Source of the DNA: Granulicella tundricola MP5ACTX9
GTDB lineage: Bacteria; Acidobacteriota; Terriglobia; Terriglobales; Acidobacteriaceae
Reading direction: 5' to 3'
Length of the DNA: 64,000 bases
NCBI RefSeq assembly: GCF_000178975.2
Contig: NC_015064.1
Location: 2,542,001 to 2,606,000 of the forward strand
How positions within the stretch are numbered: position 1 is the first letter of the stretch; every line of letters begins with the position of its first letter. Below are positions 17,345-27,102 of the stretch, one piece after another. Under the pieces are notes generated by a model, which saw only the letters and a program-made list of their open reading frames with translations, was not told where the DNA came from and ran no database searches. A program made the translations under genes and the position numbers.

Positions 17345-18634
17345 ATGGCTGCTGCTACAAGCCTGCAAACGGGATCACAGACAACCAACACCCAGGGCAG
17401 CTTCGCCGTGCCGCTGACGCTGATGGTCTCGTTGTACTTCGGAATCGGCTTCATCACCGCGTTGAACGATATCCTTGTTCCCCACTTCAAGGATCTCTTT
17501 CACCTCTCAAACTTCCTCGCGCTGCTGGTGCAATTCGCCTTCTTCGGCGCGTACTTTCTGATGTCCGTACCCTCAGGCTGGATCGTCGGCCGGGTCGGCT
17601 ATAAGAACGGCATCGTGCTCTCACTTGCGACGATGGGTTGCGGCCTCCTGCTCTTTCTGCCCGCCTCCATCCTCGTCTTCTATCCGCTGTTTCTGTTTGC
17701 GCTGTTCGTCGTCGGCAGCGGACTTGCACTGCTGCAGGTGGCCATCAATCCGTATATCGGCGCACTGGGCCGGCCGGAGACGGCTGCCGCCCGCCTCAAC
17801 ATTGCGGGCTTCTTCAACTCCCTTGCCGGCACCAGCGCACCCAAGGTGGGCGCGGCGTTCATCTTCATCGCGGCAGGAGCCAGCGCAGCGCAACTCGCCG
17901 CCTCTGTCCGCACGCCGTACATGATTCTCGCGGCTCTGGCCTTCTTCATGGCCATTCTTACGAGGTTCGTTCCACTTCCCCGGCTGCTGGAACCAACCGC
18001 CGAAGCTGCCGCCGAACCGCTCGACGGCAGCGCGTGGCAGTTCCGCCATCTGCGCCTGGGAGCTGTTGCCATCTTCCTTTACGTGGGCGCTGAGGTTGCC
18101 ATCGGCAGTCTGCTCATCAACTACCTCGGCCAACCGTCGATGGGCAGCATGACCCACGCAGCCGCTGCCCGCTACGTCTCGTTCTACTGGGGCGGCGCGA
18201 TGATCGGGCGCTTCATCGGCTCCTTCGCCCTGCAGAAGATCGACGCCGCCAAGGCCCTGACCTTCGTCGCCATCCTGGCCTTCATCACAGTGGCCACGGC
18301 AGTGTTGGCGCACGGAATGGTGGGCTCCATGGCCATCGTCGTCTGCGGCCTCTTCAACTCCGTGATGTGGCCCTGCATCTTCCCTCTCTCTGTCAAGGGC
18401 CTTGGACGTTTCACCAGCCAGGGCTCCGGCATCCTCATCATGATGGTCGTTGGCGGAGCCGTGATCCCGGAGATCCAGGGCCTCCTCGCCGATTCCTTCG
18501 GCTACCAGAAGAGCTTCCTCATCGTCCTCTGCTGCTACGCCTACCTCATCTACTTCGGCTTATCCGGCCATCGTCCCCAGCAGAGTGTCGAGACCGCATC
18601 ACAAACGACGATTGCACCACCAGAGCTCGTCTGA
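17345..18634 (+). CDS. FucP/GluP-type sugar:proton symporter (MFS)
   Basis: A 429-residue protein with about twelve membrane segments. Family marks include YFGIGFITALNDILVPHFK near residue 30, GRVGYKNGIVLSLATMG, and LLQVAINPYIGALGRPETAAARLN, typical of the fucose/glucose-galactose FHS subfamily. It imports a monosaccharide with protons. The next gene, 30 bases downstream, encodes a GlmS-type sugar isomerase half, and a GH92 alpha-mannosidase gene converges on it, so mannose or an amino sugar is a plausible substrate. A run of G's (GGGATGGGGG) just before ATG 17345 could serve as ribosome binding site. A 7-bp inverted repeat (AGTTTCA at 17306, TGAAACT at 17323) lies just upstream and might be an operator. 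Confidence 0.85.
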   Translation: MAAATSLQTGSQTTNTQGSFAVPLTLMVSLYFGIGFITALNDILVPHFKDLFHLSNFLALLVQFAFFGAYFLMSVPSGWIVGRVGYKNGIVLSLATMGCGLLLFLPASILVFYPLFLFALFVVGSGLALLQVAINPYIGALGRPETAAARLNIAGFFNSLAGTSAPKVGAAFIFIAAGASAAQLAASVRTPYMILAALAFFMAILTRFVPLPRLLEPTAEAAAEPLDGSAWQFRHLRLGAVAIFLYVGAEVAIGSLLINYLGQPSMGSMTHAAAARYVSFYWGGAMIGRFIGSFALQKIDAAKALTFVAILAFITVATAVLAHGMVGSMAIVVCGLFNSVMWPCIFPLSVKGLGRFTSQGSGILIMMVVGGAVIPEIQGLLADSFGYQKSFLIVLCCYAYLIYFGLSGHRPQQSVETASQTTIAPPELV

Positions 18635-18664
18635 CCCTAAGCAACCAGCCCCAGGAAAGAGCGT

Positions 18665-19801
18665 ATGTCACAGCAAGATAGCCCCACCCCGTACCCACAT
18701 TGGATGTTGCGCGAGATCCACGAACAACCTGACTCCCTGACCGCGACACTGGACCGCTACGTCGGCCCTGACGGTTTCCGTGAGGAGGTCTGCCAGCCCA
18801 TTCGTACATGGCTGGTAGCGGCCAACAAGGAGATCGTCATTGCGGCCAGCGGCTCCAGCCGCCACGCCGGCATGATCGCAGAGATCCTCATTGAAGACAT
18901 CTGTGGCACGCCTGTAGACGTCGAGTACGCAAGCGAGTACTGCTACCGCCCGGAGCGCGCCACCAAGAACGCCGCGCTGCTCGTCATCTCGCAATCCGGC
19001 GAGACAGCGGACACCCTGGCCGCTCTGCGCAAGGCCAATGAAGCCGGCCACCCCACGCTAGCCATCACCAACGTCATCAACTCCACCATGGCTCGTGAGG
19101 CCAGCGCGTCCTTCTGCACACTGGCTGGCCGGGAGCGAGCCATTCCCGCCACCAAGAGTTTCACCGCGCAGCTCCTCAACCTGCAGCTTCTCTCCCTGCT
19201 CGCCGCGGAGTCGCAGCAGGCAATCGACGCCGCTGAGCTTAAGACGCGCCTCGCACAACTCGCCTCATTGCCGGACACGATCAAGGTCCAGTTGGAAGGA
19301 TGGGAGACCGCAGCCCGCGCTGCCGCAGATCACTTCAAAGAAGCCGAGAGCTTTCTCTACCTGGGACGCGGTGTCCACTATCCCGTCGCTCGTGAAGGCG
19401 CGCTCAAGCTGAAGGAGTCCGCTTATCTTCACGCAGAGGGCTATCCCAGCGGCGAGCTCAAACACGGCCCCAACGCTCTCGTCAGCGAACGAATTCCGCT
19501 CGTGATGATCGCCACCGTGGATCGCTCGGATGCGGACTCGGTTCAGCGCTACGACAAGGTCGTTCAGCTCATGCGGGACATGCGCACGCAAGGCGCGAAC
19601 ATCCTCGCCATCGCCAACGTAGGCGACCAGGAAGTGGCGGCTGTTGCGACCCAGGTCATCTCCGTTGCCGAAGCACCGGAGCCTCTGCTCGCCATCTGCG
19701 AGGTCATCCCGCTCCAGATGCTGTCGTACTTCATGGCCATCAATCGCGGCATCGACGTGGACCACCCTCGCAATCTTACGAAGGCGGTCCTCGCCGAATA
19801 A
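18665..19801 (+). CDS. Lone GlmS-type SIS domain protein (amino-sugar isomerase/deaminase)
   Basis: A 378-residue protein with two SIS domains. It matches the isomerase half of GlmS: an N-terminal HWMLREIHEQP, ASGSSRHAGMIAE, SQSGETADT, EGALKLKESAYLHAEGYPSGELKHGP and the C-terminal DVDHPRNLTKAV. The glutaminase domain of GlmS (N-terminal Cys) is absent, so it cannot use glutamine. Such stand-alone proteins act as glucosamine-6-phosphate deaminases (NagB-II) or as deglycases of sugar-amine phosphates. Coupling to the sugar transporter directly upstream suggests a catabolic role in the cytoplasm. It ends seven bases before the convergent GH92 gene. Confidence 0.82.
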   Translation: MSQQDSPTPYPHWMLREIHEQPDSLTATLDRYVGPDGFREEVCQPIRTWLVAANKEIVIAASGSSRHAGMIAEILIEDICGTPVDVEYASEYCYRPERATKNAALLVISQSGETADTLAALRKANEAGHPTLAITNVINSTMAREASASFCTLAGRERAIPATKSFTAQLLNLQLLSLLAAESQQAIDAAELKTRLAQLASLPDTIKVQLEGWETAARAAADHFKEAESFLYLGRGVHYPVAREGALKLKESAYLHAEGYPSGELKHGPNALVSERIPLVMIATVDRSDADSVQRYDKVVQLMRDMRTQGANILAIANVGDQEVAAVATQVISVAEAPEPLLAICEVIPLQMLSYFMAINRGIDVDHPRNLTKAVLAE

Positions 19802-19807
19802 GCGCTG

Positions 19808-22114
19808 CTAGAGCGTGAGCGAAGGCGGTACAACCTCAGGCGCCGCACCAAAGGTGAGGTTTGGCTCAGGACCCATCTGGAAGCTGAGCTTCCCTCCCTG
19901 TGCGATGTCGCTGTGGTGGAACCATGCCTTCTGCTGCGGCTCGCCGTTCAACGAGAAGGCCTGGATATAGGCGTGCGCAGGATCGCTGCGCTTCACCTCA
20001 ATCTCAAGCTTCTTGCCGCCGCCCACATTGACGGTTGCATGCTCAAACAACGGTGAGCCCAGGATGTAATTGCCGCTGACCGCATCGACCGGATAGAAGC
20101 CCAACGCGCTCAACAGGAACCACGCGGACATCTGGCCGACGTCTTCATTGCCCTGCATCCCGTCTGGATTCGGAGAGTACATCGTCTCCATCAGGCTGCG
20201 TACGCGAGCCTGCGTCTTATGCGGCGCGCCCGCATACACGTACAGGTATGCGATATGGTGCGAGGGCTCATTGCCGTGCGCATACTGACCCACCATCCCG
20301 GCGATGTCCGGTGGCGCATCCGCGGGCAGTGTGGATGCAGTCGTGAAGAGTTCATCCAGCTTGGCCAGAAAGGGTTCACGTCCACCAAACAGAGCGATCA
20401 GCCCCGCCGGGTCATGCTGCACAGCAAACGTCGTCTGCCATGCGTTTGACTCCGTATAGTCGCGCCACTTCTTCATGTGGCCCATGTCGATGGGGTTGAA
20501 AGGTGTTGTAAACGATGCGTCCTGAAGCTTGGGCCGCATAAAGCCGACCGACGGATCGAAGTAGTTCTTATAGTTCGTCGACCGCTTCACCAGCAACGCT
20601 GCATCGTCGCTCTTGCCCAGCTTCTTGGACACATGTGCGATCGCCCAATCGTCATAGCAGTACTCGAACGTCTTCGAGACGGATTCATCTTCGAGATCCG
20701 CAGGGATATAGTTCATCTTGCGGTAGTAGCCCAAGCCACGATAGTTATCCACCATCGCACGCTTCATCATCACCTGGTAGGCAAGCTGTTCGTCGATGCC
20801 CTTGAAGCCTTTGTTGATCGCCTCAGAGATGATCGCGGCCGAGTGATAGCCCGTCATCGTGCCCGTCTCGCAACCCTGCAGCGGCCATACCGGCATCCCC
20901 TGCGGGCTCTCCGCCGCCATGCGGATCAGCGTGTTCACAAAATCCGGCACACGTTCCGTCTCAATCAACGTATACGCCGGATGGGCTGCGCGGTACGTAT
21001 CCCATGCGGAGAAGGTCGTGTAGTTGTGACGTCCGGCAGGCAGCGTGTGCATCTGCTGATCCATGCCACGATACGTGCCATCCACATCGTCAAACAACGT
21101 CGGCCCCAGCGACATATGGTAAAGCGCCGTGTAGAACACGCGCTTGTGCGCCTCATTCGCGGAGGTCACCTGAATCTTGCCGATCTGCCGGCTCCACTTC
21201 GCTCTTGCGTCGCTCCGAACCTTTTCGAAATTCCACGCGGGAATCTCAGCCTTGACGTTCTTGCCTGCAGCCTCCGCGCTGACGCCGGAGATGCCGGTCT
21301 TGACCAGGATCGTCTCCTGCGCCTTCGTCTTGAAGTACATCACGCACTTCAGGTTCTTTCCTTCCAACGCGCCCGCTGGCACTTCCTTGTCATCGCTGTA
21401 ATAGACGACGCGCGTTGGAGCCTTGGAAAGCTGCATGGAGAAGTAAGCATGCCGCCCATTGCCCCAGGCCTTCGTCACGCGGCCGCCAGTAAACGTATCC
21501 GGCCCTATCCGCTTCAACTCCGAAGAGACGACGGTGGGCTTTCCATCATCCAGATAGGCATGCTGCAGGTCGAGGATCAGGTAAGCTTCATCACTCGCAG
21601 GGAAGGTATAGCGATGGATACCCGCACGCTCGGTCGCGGACAGCTCCGCGCGAACTTGGTAGTCCTTCAGCAGCACCGAGTAGTACCCCGGCGTCGCCAC
21701 CTCGTCCTCATGGCTGAAGCGTGAACGGTAGCCATCCTCCGGCTTCTCCCGCGTACCCGGAACGATCTTCGCCGGCCCCGTACCCGCCATCACCAGGAAG
21801 TCCAGCAGGTCACCGCAGCCAGTGCCGCTGAGATGCGTATGGCTGAAGCCCATGATGGAGCTATCGGAAACATGGTATCCCGCGCACCAATCCCAGCCAT
21901 CGTTAAAGGTGTCCGGGCTCAACTGCACAGCACCAAACGGCACCGAAGCACCGGGATAGCAGTGGCCATGACCGCCCGTGCCAATCCGTGGATCGACCCA
22001 GCGCAGCACTTCCTCTTCTTGCGCAGAAGGCTCTGCCAACACAGCAGCCGATGAGAGCCATGCAGCAGCACAAACACCAGCAGTCCCCTGAATAAATTCG
22101 CGACGTGAGCTCAT
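19808..22114 (-). CDS. GH92 alpha-mannosidase, Tat-exported
   Basis: A 768-residue protein. The ATG at 22114 opens a twin-arginine signal (SSRREFIQGTAGVCAAAW), so it is exported; longer readings upstream break this signal. The mature part has GH92 marks: VDPRIGTGGHGHCYPGASVP near the start, GFSHTHLSGTGC, then YHMSLGP, the AWDTYRAAHP helix and the acidic motif GNEDVGQMSAWFLLSALGFYPV. GH92 enzymes are calcium-dependent exo-alpha-mannosidases that invert configuration and trim mannose from N-glycans or fungal mannans. It converges with the transporter/SIS pair, so the three may form a mannose-scavenging set, although no mannokinase is seen. Confidence 0.92.
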   Translation of the reverse strand: MSSRREFIQGTAGVCAAAWLSSAAVLAEPSAQEEEVLRWVDPRIGTGGHGHCYPGASVPFGAVQLSPDTFNDGWDWCAGYHVSDSSIMGFSHTHLSGTGCGDLLDFLVMAGTGPAKIVPGTREKPEDGYRSRFSHEDEVATPGYYSVLLKDYQVRAELSATERAGIHRYTFPASDEAYLILDLQHAYLDDGKPTVVSSELKRIGPDTFTGGRVTKAWGNGRHAYFSMQLSKAPTRVVYYSDDKEVPAGALEGKNLKCVMYFKTKAQETILVKTGISGVSAEAAGKNVKAEIPAWNFEKVRSDARAKWSRQIGKIQVTSANEAHKRVFYTALYHMSLGPTLFDDVDGTYRGMDQQMHTLPAGRHNYTTFSAWDTYRAAHPAYTLIETERVPDFVNTLIRMAAESPQGMPVWPLQGCETGTMTGYHSAAIISEAINKGFKGIDEQLAYQVMMKRAMVDNYRGLGYYRKMNYIPADLEDESVSKTFEYCYDDWAIAHVSKKLGKSDDAALLVKRSTNYKNYFDPSVGFMRPKLQDASFTTPFNPIDMGHMKKWRDYTESNAWQTTFAVQHDPAGLIALFGGREPFLAKLDELFTTASTLPADAPPDIAGMVGQYAHGNEPSHHIAYLYVYAGAPHKTQARVRSLMETMYSPNPDGMQGNEDVGQMSAWFLLSALGFYPVDAVSGNYILGSPLFEHATVNVGGGKKLEIEVKRSDPAHAYIQAFSLNGEPQQKAWFHHSDIAQGGKLSFQMGPEPNLTFGAAPEVVPPSLTL

Positions 22115-22192
22115 ACGATTTCTTCCTGTTCCGTGCAGACTTCCCTGCAACATGTTTCCTTAAGCCTAACGCAAACGACCCGCCAACAAACC

Positions 22193-24559
22193 CTATCCCA
22201 AACTTTCCGGATCATCCGGCTTCTTCTCCTCAAGCGGCGATCCAGCCGCACGCTTCGGCGTCCAGGTCTTTCGCTTGGGTGCGTCGCTGGAGACCGGCGC
22301 AACCGGGGTCTCCTCGGCCTCTTTTGGTGGCACCGAAGGATCAACGGTCGCACCCTTCGGCACCCACTTTTTCCGTGGAGCCCTTTCCGTAGCCGGCATT
22401 TCAGCCTGAGGCTCAACCACAGCAGGTGGCTCCTCCACTGCGACCGCATCAGGCGTCACCTCCTCGCTCATAACCATCGCCTCCACCGGCTGCGAAGTCT
22501 CCACAAGCGCACTTACAGCCACCTCAACCGGCGACCGCCTCCGCACCCCTTCCAGCAGCAACTCCGCAACATCCTTCACCGCAATCGCATCGGCACCCTT
22601 TGAAGGCGTGCTCTCCAGCATGCTCTTGCAGAACGGACACCCCACCGCGAGCACCTTCTCCTCCGCCCCCTCAAGCCGCCGCTTCACCTCGCCAAAGCGG
22701 TTGTCCGAGATCCTCTCGTCGCCCGCCTCTTCTTCCTTCCAGAACTGCGCCCCGCCCGCCCCGCAGCAGAACGAGTTCTCCCTGTTCCGATCCAACTCAA
22801 CCACATCGTTACTGATCACGTTCAGCAAATTGCGCGGCGCATCATAGACCCCGTTATGCCGGCCCAAATAGCAAGGGTCATGATATGTAACAGTCGCTGT
22901 CCCCATATCCGCCTGCAGTTTCCCACTCGCCACCAGCGTCTCCAGGTACTCCGTATGGTGCATGACCTTGAAGTCGCCGCCAATCTGCCCATACTCCTTG
23001 CCCACCGAGTTCATGCAATGCGGACACGTCGCCACAATCAGCTTCGGCTTCACCTCATTCAGGGTCGCAACGTTCTTGTCCGCAAGCTGCCGATAGAGAT
23101 ACTCGTTCCCCGCCCTCCGAGCCGTATCACCCGTGCAGCACTCCCGCTTACCCAGCACCGCAAAGTCCACGCCCGCATGATCCAGCAACTGCACGAACGC
23201 CCGCGCCGTCTTCTGTGACTGCGGATCATAACTCGCCGCACATCCTACCCAGAACAACACATCCGGCGTAGGATTCTCGTCCGTCGTCCTGACCCTCAGC
23301 CCATCGGCCCAGTCCATACGCTTCTCATGATTGATCCCCCACGGATTCTGCGTGCGCTCCATCCCACGAAACGCCGTCTGCAACTGTGCCGGAAACTCGC
23401 CTTCAATCATCACCTGCTGCCGCCGTATATCGATGATGTCCAGCATCGGCTCATCCTGCACCGGACACACCTCAATGCAGGCCCCGCACGTCGTACAAGC
23501 CCAAGCCGCCTCAGCCGAAAGCACCAACCCCAGCAACGGATTCGAACTAGCCTCTCCCTGCTCAAACCCCTTCACATTGCGGCTCAGTTCATTCAACTCC
23601 ATCCGCTTGTTGATCTCGAGCGCCGAAGGACTCAAAGCCTTCCCTGTCGCGGTAGCAGGACAAACGTCCTGACACCGATTGCACTGGATACACGCATAAG
23701 CATCCAGCAGCCGAGGCCACGCCAGATCTTCCAGCCTCTTCGCCCCAAGCTTCGGCTCCTCTGCCTCCATATTCAACTCAAGCGCCGGTAGCACGCCAGA
23801 AGACACCGGCCTCGCGACGACATACTTCAGCGGCGCCATGAAGATATGAATATGCTTTGATCGGGGAAAGTACATCAGGAAAGCCAGCACGCTCCCCAGC
23901 GCACCCCAATACCCAAACACCTGCCACACATGAGCATCGCCAGGCGTAAACAGATGGGAAAGCAGCGTAGCAAAAGGCTGCAACCGATCCGCCCCATCCT
24001 CCGCTATCCTCGCCCCTGCACCAACGGCCCGGCTCCCCACATGAAACAGGATGAACACAGACACAATCACCGAGTCTCGCGTGACGTACTGCTCCTTCAC
24101 ATCCTTATGCAGCAGCGTGCGCTCATTGAAGCTGAAGTCCCTGCGGCTCGGCAGTAGAAACCGCCGCAGCACAAGAGCCACCACGCCCACCAGCACCAGC
24201 GCACTCAGCACATCCGCCAAGAGGTTATAAGCCCCACCCGCCACGGTGCCTGATGAGATTGTGAACGGAAAAAATCCTTCTAAAGCATCCACCAGATTGA
24301 CCAGCAGATAAAACACAAACCCATAGAAGATCAGCGAGTGAAAGGAACTCACCCATGGCCTCTTGCGGAATGTCCGTCGCTGCGTCAGCGTCGTGACCAG
24401 CGCATACCAGGCCCGCCCCGGCAGCCGGTCCCAACGCGCATCCGTATCGGCTCTGCCCGCACCGATCCGCCGCCCCAGGCGATAAAACCCATGCGCCCCA
24501 ATCGCACCCGTCACGAGCGCAAACAACAGAAACGCGACCCTCTCCGGCAAAGAAAGCAT
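22193..24559 (-). CDS. etfD: EtfD-like membrane iron-sulfur ETF:quinone oxidoreductase
   Basis: A 788-residue protein. Residues 1-250 are a NarI-like membrane part with about six segments. Two 4Fe-4S motifs follow (CIQCNRCQDVCP and CTTCGACIEVCP), then two CCG/HdrD-type domains (CCTGD, CPHCMNSVGKEY, HDPCYLGRHN, CCGAGGAQFW, VGCPFCKSML). This matches the membrane ETF:menaquinone oxidoreductases (EtfD of mycobacteria, EMO of Geobacter), which pass electrons from reduced ETF to quinone. It lies nine bases downstream of etfA, in the usual context. The last 110 residues are an unusual Pro/Glu/Val-rich, probably disordered tail with two related motifs, RKKWVPKGA and KRKTWTPKRA. TAAGGGGAA supports the ATG at 24559. 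Confidence 0.88.
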   Translation of the reverse strand: MLSLPERVAFLLFALVTGAIGAHGFYRLGRRIGAGRADTDARWDRLPGRAWYALVTTLTQRRTFRKRPWVSSFHSLIFYGFVFYLLVNLVDALEGFFPFTISSGTVAGGAYNLLADVLSALVLVGVVALVLRRFLLPSRRDFSFNERTLLHKDVKEQYVTRDSVIVSVFILFHVGSRAVGAGARIAEDGADRLQPFATLLSHLFTPGDAHVWQVFGYWGALGSVLAFLMYFPRSKHIHIFMAPLKYVVARPVSSGVLPALELNMEAEEPKLGAKRLEDLAWPRLLDAYACIQCNRCQDVCPATATGKALSPSALEINKRMELNELSRNVKGFEQGEASSNPLLGLVLSAEAAWACTTCGACIEVCPVQDEPMLDIIDIRRQQVMIEGEFPAQLQTAFRGMERTQNPWGINHEKRMDWADGLRVRTTDENPTPDVLFWVGCAASYDPQSQKTARAFVQLLDHAGVDFAVLGKRECCTGDTARRAGNEYLYRQLADKNVATLNEVKPKLIVATCPHCMNSVGKEYGQIGGDFKVMHHTEYLETLVASGKLQADMGTATVTYHDPCYLGRHNGVYDAPRNLLNVISNDVVELDRNRENSFCCGAGGAQFWKEEEAGDERISDNRFGEVKRRLEGAEEKVLAVGCPFCKSMLESTPSKGADAIAVKDVAELLLEGVRRRSPVEVAVSALVETSQPVEAMVMSEEVTPDAVAVEEPPAVVEPQAEMPATERAPRKKWVPKGATVDPSVPPKEAEETPVAPVSSDAPKRKTWTPKRAAGSPLEEKKPDDPESLG

Positions 24560-24568
24560 CTGTTCCCC

Positions 24569-25519
24569 TTAGGCTTTCAGCTTCGCCAGGATCGCCGGCA
24601 CGATCTCCTTCACGTCCCCCACGATCCCATAGTCCGCCATCCCAAAGATCGGCGCATCCCGGTCGCGATTGATCGCCACGATCACCTTGCTCTTCCCCAT
24701 CCCGGAAAGATGCTGCACCGCACCCGAGATCCCAATCGCGATATACACCTTCGGCTGCACCGTCTTGCCCGTCTGCCCTACCTGCTCCGCATAAGGCCGC
24801 CAACCCGCATCGACGATCGCACGTGTAGCCCCAACAGCCGCACCAAGCTGATCCGCCAGCCCTTCCACAAGCTCCGTGAAAGCCTCCGCGCTTCCCAGGC
24901 CCCGTCCACCAGAGACAACGATATCCGCCTCAGTCAGAGACACCCGCTCACTCTTCGCGGTCGCTCGCTCCGTCACCTCCACACGCTTCGATGGCAGCTC
25001 CAGTTCCACATCGAACTGCTCCACCGCCTCAGCCCCAGCCTGTGCCGGAGCGAATGCCCCCGGCTTCACCGTTGCCACAATCACCGGAGCCAGCGCCTGC
25101 ACCCGCTCCGTCACCCGAGCCAGATACGTATAGTGCTCCGCCTCCAACACGTCTCCCGCATACTTCAAACTGATCGCATCCTCCACCAGCGGAGCATCCA
25201 GCTTCACCGCCACCCGCGAGCTATACCCCCGCCCACTGCGGCTTCCGCCAATCAGGATCGTATGCGCCTCGCCTTCCTTCGCAATCTGCGCCACCGCCGC
25301 AGCCCACACCTCAGGATCGAACTGCTCCAGCGCCGGCAGATCAGCCACCAGCACCTGATCCCCCAGCAACGCAGCCTGCGCCGCAACTTGTACTACTCCG
25401 CTCCCAAGCACCAGCAACGTCACCGGCCCTTCGCGCCCGCACTCACGCGCCGCCGTCACCATCTCATACGTGCTCTTGCTCAGCTTGCCGTTGCCCTGTT
25501 CCGCCACAATCAAAATCAT
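24569..25519 (-). CDS. etfA: Electron transfer flavoprotein alpha subunit
   Basis: A 316-residue protein. The N-terminal ETF domain is followed by the conserved FAD-binding C-terminal half: [60 protein letters not shown] and [20 protein letters not shown]. EtfA with EtfB carries electrons from acyl-CoA dehydrogenases. The ATG at 25519 overlaps the etfB stop by one base (TGATG), which indicates coupled translation; a TTG one codon earlier is less likely. The electron acceptor, EtfD, is encoded immediately downstream. Confidence 0.95.
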   Translation of the reverse strand: MILIVAEQGNGKLSKSTYEMVTAARECGREGPVTLLVLGSGVVQVAAQAALLGDQVLVADLPALEQFDPEVWAAAVAQIAKEGEAHTILIGGSRSGRGYSSRVAVKLDAPLVEDAISLKYAGDVLEAEHYTYLARVTERVQALAPVIVATVKPGAFAPAQAGAEAVEQFDVELELPSKRVEVTERATAKSERVSLTEADIVVSGGRGLGSAEAFTELVEGLADQLGAAVGATRAIVDAGWRPYAEQVGQTGKTVQPKVYIAIGISGAVQHLSGMGKSKVIVAINRDRDAPIFGMADYGIVGDVKEIVPAILAKLKA

Positions 25520-26274
25520 CAAATCACCCTTGCTTCGTTACGCAGCAGATCGACCAGTTCACCCGCAGCCGCAACCGCATCCTTGCCATCCAGAATCTTC
25601 CCAAGCCGGCCCTTTACCTGCACCTCAGCGCTCACCAGCTTCAACTTCGCGGCCACACCAAACTGCTCCAGCGGCTCCTTCTTCAACTCCTTACGCTTCG
25701 CCTTCATGATATTCGGCAACGTCGGATAACGTGGCTCATTCAATCCCTGCTGCGTCGTCACCACCGCAGGCAGCGCCATCGTAAACGACTCGCTCCCTTC
25801 ATCGACATCATGCGTCCCACTCAGCTTGCCATCAGCCAACTTCAAAGCAGTAGTCCAGGCAGCCTGTGGCCAGTTGAGCCGCTCTGCCACCGCAGCGCCA
25901 AGCCCCTGGCTATCCCAATCCGCCTGCTGTCCTCCGCAGAAGATCAACTCCGCACCTTCGTTCTTCGCCACCTGTGCCACCACGCTGCTCACCGCAATCA
26001 CATCCAGCGTCTCCGCGGTCTCCACCAGGATCGCCCGGTCGGCCCCAATCGCCAGCGCAGTCCGCAAAGCCTCCTCACACCGCGCAGGCCCCACCGCCAG
26101 CACCACCACCTCAACTCCCGTCCCTGAATCCCGAAGCCGCAGAGCCTCTTCAACCCCATACTCATCCATCGTGTCGATGACGAGCTTACTGCTGCTCAGA
26201 TCAACCCTGCCGTCCTTGATCCGAACATTCTCTTCCGCATCCAGAACCTGACGAATAACCGACAAAATCAGCAT
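25519..26274 (-). CDS. etfB: Electron transfer flavoprotein beta subunit
   Basis: A 251-residue protein with the usual beta-subunit layout: an N-terminal [41 protein letters not shown], the [19 protein letters not shown] nucleotide region, and a C-terminal helix that ends in the [10 protein letters not shown] segment plus tail. It binds AMP and forms a heterodimer with EtfA. GAGGGAAAG lies just upstream of the ATG at 26274, so I preferred it to a TTG six codons earlier. It follows the SDR gene by 63 bases and may belong to the same transcript as the prp genes. Confidence 0.94.
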   Translation of the reverse strand: MLILSVIRQVLDAEENVRIKDGRVDLSSSKLVIDTMDEYGVEEALRLRDSGTGVEVVVLAVGPARCEEALRTALAIGADRAILVETAETLDVIAVSSVVAQVAKNEGAELIFCGGQQADWDSQGLGAAVAERLNWPQAAWTTALKLADGKLSGTHDVDEGSESFTMALPAVVTTQQGLNEPRYPTLPNIMKAKRKELKKEPLEQFGVAAKLKLVSAEVQVKGRLGKILDGKDAVAAAGELVDLLRNEARVI

Positions 26275-26337
26275 CTTTCCCTCGACTCCCAAACACCTTA
26301 GCAGCTTACGCCTAACTCATGACAGCTTGCTTGCGAC

Positions 26338-27102
26338 TTACTTCGCAGCCATCCGCAGCGCACCATCCAGCCGTATCGTCTCACCATTCAACATCGCATT
26401 CTCGCAGATCGACATCACCAGCGACGCATACTCCTCAGGCCTTCCCAGCCGCGCCGGAAATGGCACAGACTTTGCCAGCGACTCCTGCACCTCAGCAGAA
26501 AAACCAGCCATCATCGGCGTCATAAACAGTCCCGGAGCAATCGCCATTACCCGCACTCCCACCCGTGCCAGTTCCCTTGCGATGGGCAGCGTCATCCCCG
26601 CCACCCCAGCCTTTGAAGCCGCATAGGCCGCCTGCCCAATCTGCCCGTCGAACGCCGCCACGGAAGCCGTGTTGATGATCACCCCTCGCTCGCCATCACC
26701 CATAGGCTCGTTCTCAGCCATCGCCGCCGCCGCCAGACGTAGCATGTTAAATGTGCCGATCAGGTTGATCGAGATCGCCCGCGCAAAGCTCTCCAGCCCA
26801 TGCAGGCCACTCCGCCCCAGCACCCGCTCACTCGGCGCAACGCCCGCACAGTTCACCAGCACATGCAGCGCACCGAACCTCTCCCGCGCCGCCTGCACAG
26901 CCCTCTCGCCATCACTCTCAGAGGTCACATCCGTCCGCACAAACAACGCGCCCTCACCAAGCTCTGCCGCCAGCGCCTCACCCTTCGGATTCACATCCGC
27001 CAGCACCACCTTGGCCCCACGCCCCACAGCCATCCGAGCCGTCGCCTCTCCCAGACCGGACGCTCCACCCGTTACCAGAAACACCTTCCCCGCAATCTCC
27101 AT
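26338..27102 (-). CDS. SDR-family 3-hydroxyacyl-CoA dehydrogenase (HSD17B10-like)
   Basis: A 254-residue short-chain dehydrogenase. The cofactor motif is [13 protein letters not shown] with a downstream Asp (VVLADVN), which favours NAD. NCAG is at about residue 90, the catalytic Ser precedes [13 protein letters not shown] (Tyr and Lys), and the C-terminal region reads [16 protein letters not shown]. This pattern is typical of type-2 3-hydroxyacyl-CoA dehydrogenase (17-beta-HSD10), which acts in beta-oxidation and branched-chain amino acid breakdown. The ATG overlaps the prpD stop by one base (TGATG). Position between prpD and etfBA supports an acyl-CoA oxidation role; the exact substrate is inferred. 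Confidence 0.82.
   Translation of the reverse strand: MEIAGKVFLVTGGASGLGEATARMAVGRGAKVVLADVNPKGEALAAELGEGALFVRTDVTSESDGERAVQAARERFGALHVLVNCAGVAPSERVLGRSGLHGLESFARAISINLIGTFNMLRLAAAAMAENEPMGDGERGVIINTASVAAFDGQIGQAAYAASKAGVAGMTLPIARELARVGVRVMAIAPGLFMTPMMAGFSAEVQESLAKSVPFPARLGRPEEYASLVMSICENAMLNGETIRLDGALRMAAK

Noticed and set aside
20477-21724. 415-codon plus-strand open frame
   Set aside because: It is antisense to the GH92 gene and has no ribosome binding site or known motif.
24338-25729. 463-codon plus-strand open frame
   Set aside because: It is antisense to etfA, etfB and etfD, which are clear by motif and gene order.
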